Origin: Megalonaias nervosa
Taxonomy: Eukaryota > Mollusca > Bivalvia > Unionida > Unionidae
Assembly: GCA_016617855.1 (NCBI GenBank)
Contig: JAECUM010001875.1
Coordinates: forward strand, 62,001-126,000
DNA: 64,000 nucleotides
Direction: 5' to 3'
Below are positions 58,222 through 64,000 of the stretch, piece after piece. Each line of letters opens with the position of its first letter. Within the stretch, counting starts at the first letter, position 1. The position numbers and the translations under genes were made by a program. The notes under the pieces were generated by a model. It worked only from the letters and a program-made list of their open reading frames with translations, was not told where the DNA came from and made no database searches.

Positions 58222-58857
58222 TACTGATGAAACGTCAGACTCCTGTACTATCGTGAATAGTACTTACACCGTGCAAATCCTTGTTTATTCCCAAAAACAT
58301 TATAGATAGATTTTTGCTTTATTCATTGTTCTTACCAAATCGCATTCTTCCAGATTACATTTCTGCAAGACATACGTAGCTGTTTCATTTACAATGATCC
58401 ACGAGCTCACAGGTTAAAATTTTTCAGTGATCCTAAAAACTGAGGTAATCTTTAAGAAAAGGTACACAAGTTTAGTTGTGCAAGACACATAACCAGCATA
58501 TATTCACATATGTTCATGAAAGAATGATAATAATAAAGGCTAAAATTCTTAATATAGATCATCATTGATCTATTTAAGTTTTGTGTTTTGGCTGAACAAA
58601 ATCATAATTTTCCACACACTGGAAAGCTGGTTGTTTCGGTGTCTCCCTTGTTTATAATTGGCAGATTTGTCTTTTGTTTTCTGACAGCAATCCTGGCCAG
58701 TTAATCGTTAAAACCCTGAAACTGGCTTGGGTTAAGAGGGAATTTTGACCAACAGCTATACCAGTACTTTGATATGTAATTGCCTTTTACAAAGCTGCCA
58801 ATCCCAGAGTACAAAAATTCTGACTGCTTATGAAACAAATACTGATTTTCAGCAAAA

Positions 58858-59706
58858 ATCATCATCATCATCATCAGTCCTGTAGTCTGGTAGACTGTTG
58901 GGGCACCGCACAAGACCGAACAACCAGCTTCCTCCATTCCTCTTGATTTTCCGTCTTTCTCAGTGAGTTGCTCAGTGTCAAGCCTGTCCACTCTTGAATG
59001 TTGTCTTCCCACCTCTTTCTCTGCCTGCCTCTCTTTCTTCTTCCTTGTACAGTGCCTTGCAGGATTGTCTTGGCAAGTCCTGATGATCGTGAGACATGCC
59101 CATACCACGCAGTTTACGTTTTTTCACTGTGGTCAGGAGGTCTTCGTGAGGCCCAATGGCTTGTCTGATCCTTTGCCTTATTTCTTCATTGGTGACACGG
59201 TCTTTGTATGAGACACCGAGGATCTTTCGGAAGCATCTCATCTCTGTGGCCTGTATCCTTTTCTCTAAGTCAGCTGTTATGGTCCATGATTCACAGGCGT
59301 AGAGAAATATGGATATCACAGTGAGTGCATCAGTCTGACCTTTGAACTTAGTGCGATGTTCTTGTCGTTCCAGATGGGCTTCAGTTTTGTCAGTGCTGCT
59401 GATGTCTGTGCAATCCTGGAGAGTACTTCAGGCTTTGATCCTTCATTTGTTACAATTGCCCCCAAATACTTGAAGATGTGGACTGTTTCTAGCTTCATAC
59501 CTTGGAGCCTGATGTCAGTGCTGATGCCCTTGGTGTAGTTGGTCATCAATTTCGTCTTCTCTGCACTGATTTCCATGCCGTAGGCTGCAGAGGTTTTGTC
59601 AAGGCTCTCTACTAAGCTAGCTAGTTCTTGCTCATTTCCTGCTAGTCAATCAATGTTGTCAGCAAAATGTAAGTTGGTGACTGTTCTGCCTCCTTGTTCT
59701 ATTAGT
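58858..59706 (-). pseudogene. RTE-type LINE reverse transcriptase, 5'-truncated and broken
   Basis: Minus-strand order: GGRTVTNLHFADNID, where F-A-D-D-I-D of relatives has lost one catalytic Asp and is followed by a stop; MEISAEKTKLMTN; LQGMKLETVHIFKYLGAIVT (Y-L-G); MISIFLYACESWTITADLEK; RIQATEMRCFRKILGVSYKD; IGPHEDLLTTVKKRKLRGMG. This is the familiar C-terminal end of RTE LINEs. The element closes with a (GAT)n run at 58858-58877, the trinucleotide tail of the family. Confidence 0.9.
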
Positions 59707-60321
59707 GAGCCAATTCAGAAGGTGTAAGAGTGCAACACACTCACACTCAGACACAGACTGTTTATGGAAGCCTTTACCACACCTTGTTATTTCAATCATT
59801 ATTGATTCTGCTGTACCAAATTTCACTGATGATCTGAATTCCAAACTTAAAAACATAATTACTAGTGCATGATACAAAATTCTAATGCAGTAATGCATAA
59901 AGAAACAATAGTTAACTAGAGTCAAAAGGGAGAGGTACTTTTATTGCAACCTGGGAATGCTCAATTCTCATCATCATCCAATCAAATTATACACAGATCT
60001 GAATTAAGCAGAAACAATAAGAAAACAGAAAATTAAATAAATTTTTTGAATTTTAAAACAAATTATATTAACTTATAATTTCTTTTATATTTCCATGAAA
60101 TAATCATATGCCAACCTCGAAAGATTCATATGCATAACTTTTGTTAATACAAGTTTGCCTTAATAAATGCATTTAGAACTTACCATGTGCATCTTGTCAT
60201 ATTGTCTCGGGCACGTGGGTCGGCTTATGCATAGGTCATGCACTTTTTAATGTTTATGCCTTTTCAGTTGGGGGGGTTGGGCCAGCTTATATGCAAACAA
60301 GCTTATACGCGAGTATATACG

Positions 60322-61120
60322 ATATGTAGATTTTTTGTAGGATAAAACTAATTTTAATTATATAATAATTACCTATTACCGCATAGTTGTTATCTTTACC
60401 TGGTGCCAGTCCTCAGTCTAATGAGATTTTTCCCTCCTTCAATAGTAATTAGGAGGCTAAAATTAAAACATGATCCTAGTCTGATAACTTAGTTCACTTC
60501 CAATAATTGGAAGAACATCCTTCTTTGACTTGGTTAAAAAGAGACTACTTTTTAAAATTATGTAATACTTATCTGCAATTTTTGCACAATTCTCTAGTGG
60601 AAAGCTGATGGTCTAGGATAAACTGTAAATTAACTAACCATTTTTGTCAGTACGATGTTCTACTGCTGAATGGAAAATATCTTGATTTCACCAAAAGCAT
60701 AAATATCACATATACTTGCTTTTCAAGTCAATATTTTTCTACTGAAAATTTGATTCATGCAGATTAGTGGTCATCCTACAAGCCCAACATAATAACAAAA
60801 TTTTATAAATCTAGGGCCAGGTCTATGCTGGAAACTAGAGATGTTTGCAGTACTCTAAAATAATGCCAATTCAAATATTTTATGATTTCATGCCACTATT
60901 TCCATTCAGAAATGTGTATATGGCATGCAATGTATTTATCTGTTTCATGTCAGTATGCATTACATACTACTTGTATCTACAGTTATTTGGATTTTAATCA
61001 TTTGAAAATATCATCAGTAAATTAAACACTACCCATTGCAAAGTAAAGTGTCCATCAGTGTTGTTTACCATGGGTGTTTACTAATATGTATGTTGCTTCC
61101 ATTTTTGTGCAAGTTCTAAC
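60322..61120. other. Intronic sequence without assignable content
   Basis: AT-rich, no gene or bounded repeat seen. Confidence 0.5.
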
Positions 61121-61475
61121 AACCTGTATTGTATTAATATTTGTGTTTTGCTGTATGAACACTGTACTTGATGCAATAAAAGTTTTGATTTCATTTGTAT
61201 TTTCCTTTTCCATAAGTTAGATTTAATTCCCATGACAGACTACACTGTTATTTCCCATGTTTTCTACCTGTGTACATGACCTGATAAGCCCTTGGCTTGT
61301 AAAGGCAACACTCAACTTTGTTTTCATGTTGACAGTCCTTTTGATAGAGCCACAAATTTAATAGATGTACTTGTTAAATGCCAAATTGAGTTCTACATCA
61401 GACTCTCAATGAAGGACTTATAAACTCTTTTAATAGTCCAAGAAAAAAAAATCAAGATGGTGCTGCTAAAATATC
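61121..61475 (+). repeat. Tandem duplication, unit 1 (355 bp)
   Basis: Starts AACCTGTATTGTATTAATAT and ends GCTGCTAAAATATC. Contains 'gcaataaaagttttgatttcat', which looks like a polyadenylation signal context. Unit 2 follows immediately. Confidence 0.95.
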
Positions 61476-61821
61476 AACCTGTATTGTATTAATATTTGTG
61501 TTTTGCTGTACGAACACTGTACTTGATGCAATAAAAGTTTTGATTTCATTTGTATTTTCCTTTTCCATAAGTTAGATTTAATTCCCATGTGATATTTCCC
61601 ATGTTTTCTACCTGTGCACATGACCTGATAAGCCCTTGGCTTGTAAAGGCAACACTCAACTTTGTTTTCATGTTGACAATCCTTTTGATAGAGCCACAAA
61701 TTTAATAGATGTACTTGTTAAATGCCAAATTGAGTTCTACATCAGACTCTCAATGAAGGACTTATAAACTCTTTTAATAGTCCAAGAAAAAAAAAAATCA
61801 AGATGGTGCTGCTAAAATATC
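61476..61821 (+). repeat. Tandem duplication, unit 2 (346 bp)
   Basis: Nearly identical to unit 1. The visible differences are a ~11-bp loss after 'aattcccatg', a two-base longer poly-A near the end, and a few substitutions such as tgtatgaac/tgtacgaac. Low divergence means a recent event. Confidence 0.95.
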
Positions 61822-62805
61822 AGAAGTCCCTTTTAAAGGAGAAAAAGACAACCTTTCTTGATCCTCTCGATTGAGCTAGCTAACCCTTTCTTTTTCTGCT
61901 TGTCTGAGCTAGCTAGAATTGTAAAGCTCTTACTGGGCAAATGAGCCTATCTCGATCATCCCCAGCATGGAATTGAGACTGTGGTTTTCAACAGGAACAA
62001 GAGCTACCAAAGATAGCTTATTCTTTGCCAGAAACTCCAGCTGACAAAGAAGAGAGATCGAGTCATTATTATCACCAAAACATAAAACAACCCTATTCCA
62101 CTGACAAAGCATTAATTTGATCCGTTCTCCTTGCCATTTCCAGGGGAGGGAGGAAGACTGTTTTATGGGCAAGTTTCTCAAAGGAAGCTCCACTCAAAAG
62201 TTCATAATGGGGTTTGGACAAGTGATGAAACAAAAACATGATAGTTCCCCCCCCCCTCAGCATTGATGAACAAGAAACAGGTCTCTGGATCTCAAAGTGC
62301 CTGATCAGTCTTGAAAGACGTGAGGTTTGATCCTACAGTGGAACCCAGCAAGAGTGTCAGAGAGCACTGCTCTATAGTTCTTAGTGGTGGATACTAAATA
62401 GTCTTTTTCTTCAAGAAGAAAAAGGAGAAACAAACTGCAGTTAAAGAGGGGAAGACAGGATAAACACATTTCCTACTGCACCAGCTACAGAAATTCTCCA
62501 CTTGGCATTGTGCACCTAGGAGGTCGATCGCCTGATCTAGCCTGAGTTGTGCATCAGGCAACCTTGCTTGAAAACTGATCTTAGCAGATAGGTCATTTGG
62601 TTTGAACTAGGCATGAAGGTGGAGGATTTGAAGAGTGTTGTGCACGAGGGACCACCTGTGCTGAGAAAGCTGACCCCTCCTCTGAGGAAATTTTCTGGGA
62701 TCATCGATCAAAAAGGTCAAAGAGATCACTGAACCATATTCTTTAGGGCCACAGGAAAGCTATCAAGATAACCCATGGCTTGGAAGTCCAGACTCTGTGA
62801 AGAAC

Positions 62806-63200
62806 CTAAAGGCTTATTCTGAAAGGTGGGAATGTGTTGGCACACAGACAATCCCACTTTGGATTGAAGGCATCCACCACCAATGCCCTCTGGTTGGAAA
62901 CCAGATTGGCATAAAAAGGAAGCCTGTTCAAATTTGGTGTGAACAAGAAAATCAATGGCCTTCCAACTAGATGAAAAGTTATCTCTGCTACCAATTGGTG
63001 TAAAGGCCATTCCAGAAGGACTGCTTGGCCCTGTCTGGACATGTGGCAGACTCTTCATCTCAATCAAAGTTGTCCATTCAAGAAGGTTCCAAACTTCCAA
63101 GCTTAAAAAGGGCATGACTGCTCTTCTGGCCTCTGATGTACAATATAACTTTAGTGTTTTCTGTAGCAACCATGATACAGTGATTGCTTATGCAGCTGAC
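62806..63200 (-). pseudogene. DIRS RNase H and linker block, fragment
   Basis: Minus frames read MVATENTKVILYIRGQKSSH near 63165 (RNase H S-D-N-t-t-v-v-x-Y-I-R block, key Asp lost), WPLHQLVAEITFHLVGRPLI near 63005, and NQRALVVDAFNPKWDCLCAN with FPPF near 62890 (the A-W-x-V-D-A-L-x-x-x-W-x-x-L...FPP block). Frameshifted between pieces. Confidence 0.75.
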
Positions 63201-63434
63201 ACTGCCCTGAAGTGCTAGAAAAACAACCTGTATTACTAGACTGTTGATGTGGATGGAAACTTTTTTCTCAGACCACCAGTCCTGCAGGATTCCCTTGGGA
63301 TTTAAGTGAGCCCCCTAGCCTGAAGTTTAGGTGTCAGTATAAAGAAAGAGTGAGGTTCCAAGTGTTGAATTGGGACCAGTCAGAAACCTGCTGTGATTCT
63401 TTTCACCAAATCATAATGTGATGAAACCTGGATC

Positions 63435-63662
63435 CTATGGGGATTTGGGTGGATGGGGGTCCTTGTGGGATCTCCAGTTTGCTGCATTCTGAGTCCCCAG
63501 GAGAGTGAGGTACAGATGAACTGACAACGATGTCTTCTCATCCAGCCTTTTTAACAGAGCAAGTATTTGTAAGATGATGTCAGGAGGAACATTGACTGTT
63601 CCTTGACTGGTGAGAAAATTCATACCCATGTAAATTAAATTCTGAGAAGGGACAAGATCCAA
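63435..63662 (-). pseudogene. DIRS reverse transcriptase C-terminal fragment
   Basis: MDLVPSQNLIYMGMNFLTSQ (K-S-x-L-x-P-S-Q-x-x-x-x-x-G-M-x-F block) is followed by GTVNVPPDIILQILALLKRL and LYLTLLGTQNAAN (the s-x-L-G-x-L-x-a-A block). It is in the same position and strand order relative to the linker block as in the 24-25 kb copy. Confidence 0.8.
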
Positions 63663-63844
63663 CTTCTCCTGATTGGGGATTATACCCAGTCAAGTCCATC
63701 ACACCTAGTCAGTGCCTGGCACCCAGTGCTCACTGATTAGCACCTAGTGCTCACTACCCAGGACAGTGACAGAAAGTTCGTAAATATTACTTGGGATATC
63801 ACCAGTGACCAGTGTCTGGTGTCCAAAGCCAAGTGTCTGGTACC

Positions 63845-63889
63845 TGTATGTATATTTAATTTGCATTGTTTGTTTGTTATTTATTTTTT
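63845..63889 (+). repeat. LTR-start-like sequence
   Basis: 'TGTATGTATATTTAATTTgc' followed by 'attgtttgtttgttat' closely resembles the beginning of the LTRs at 30509 and 37292. It could be the left edge of another copy of that family running out of the window. Too short to be sure. Confidence 0.45.
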
Positions 63890-64000
63890 TTAAATTTTTC
63901 AAAGTTTGCAATGGTATGTTGCACTTAACCTTGTCCAAAATAAAGTTTATTTTCTACTTGACCTAAATTACTGATTTTTTAAATTTTTTCTGCAAACAAC

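Larger units (their letters stand above)
57732..60321. mobile_element. TIR element with 'CGTATATACTCGYGTA' ends, nested
   Basis: The left end CGTATATACTCGTGTAATAAGC and the reverse complement of the right end CGTATATACTCGCGTATAAGC match over about 20 bp. Both are followed by subterminal 'agctta...ggcc' motifs. The ends resemble those of the MITE at 11216. The interior holds the hairpin at 58105 and the RTE remnant at 58858, either as later insertions or because the two ends belong to separate copies. Confidence 0.55.
61850..63700 (-). mobile_element. Second DIRS-like element, fragment
   Basis: Minus-strand RT tail, RNase H and linker pieces occur in the same order as in 22397-27520. An 87-codon frame at 61930-62193 lies where the recombinase would be, but I cannot match it. 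Terminal repeats were not identified. Confidence 0.72.

Noticed and set aside
61930..62193. Tyrosine recombinase of the second DIRS fragment
   Set aside because: Position is right, but no R-x-S-E, H-x-x-R or similar box can be read in the 87-codon frame.

Overview
This is AT-rich animal nuclear DNA with no operons. It has one widely spread intron-containing gene, very abundant transposable-element debris, and simple repeats. The mix of element types (Polinton, DIRS-like, Gmr1-like Ty3/gypsy, RTE LINE, tRNA-derived SINEs, many MITEs) together with an invertebrate-type proprotein convertase suggests a lophotrochozoan, most likely a mollusc. The species cannot be fixed from sequence alone.

The host gene is a furin/PCSK-family proprotein convertase on the minus strand. 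Seven coding exons can be read: 57398-57226, 55709-55497, 54120-54020, 44450-44347, 38824-38707, 29642-29341, and 5069 down to about 4606. All visible splice sites are GT/AG and every junction keeps the reading frame (phases 1, 0, 0, 2, 1, 2, 1). Together they encode most of the second half of the S8 catalytic domain (oxyanion Asn and catalytic Ser) and the whole P domain, then a Thr-rich linker. Exons for the signal peptide, prodomain and the Asp/His part of the catalytic site must lie beyond the right edge. Any Cys-rich tail or membrane anchor would lie left of 4.6 kb or outside the window. P-domain wording and spacing look closer to PCSK5/PCSK6/insect Fur2 than to vertebrate FURIN.

The introns hold the rest. 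From left to right: nested SINEs (1.6-2.2 kb); several MITEs and minisatellites (2.7-12.7 kb); a decayed Polinton with PolB, retroviral-type integrase and a PLA2-like reading frame (13.1-16.7 kb); duplicated repeats (17-18.7 kb); more SINE copies (19.4-21.6 kb); a DIRS-like tyrosine-recombinase retrotransposon between inverted repeats (22.4-27.5 kb); a Gmr1-like Ty3/gypsy LTR element whose integrase lies upstream of its reverse transcriptase (30.5-37.9 kb); an 82-bp satellite next to its 3' LTR (37.9-38.4 kb); a 2.1-kb fold-back element (39.8-41.9 kb); more MITEs and microsatellites; a TIR element containing an RTE LINE remnant (57.7-60.3 kb); a nearly perfect 350-bp tandem duplication (61.1-61.8 kb); and a second DIRS-like fragment (62-63.7 kb). 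All element genes seen carry stops or frameshifts and look dead.

Most open frames of 60-120 codons match nothing I recognise and are treated as chance. No tRNA or rRNA gene, CRISPR array or bacterial-type feature was seen.
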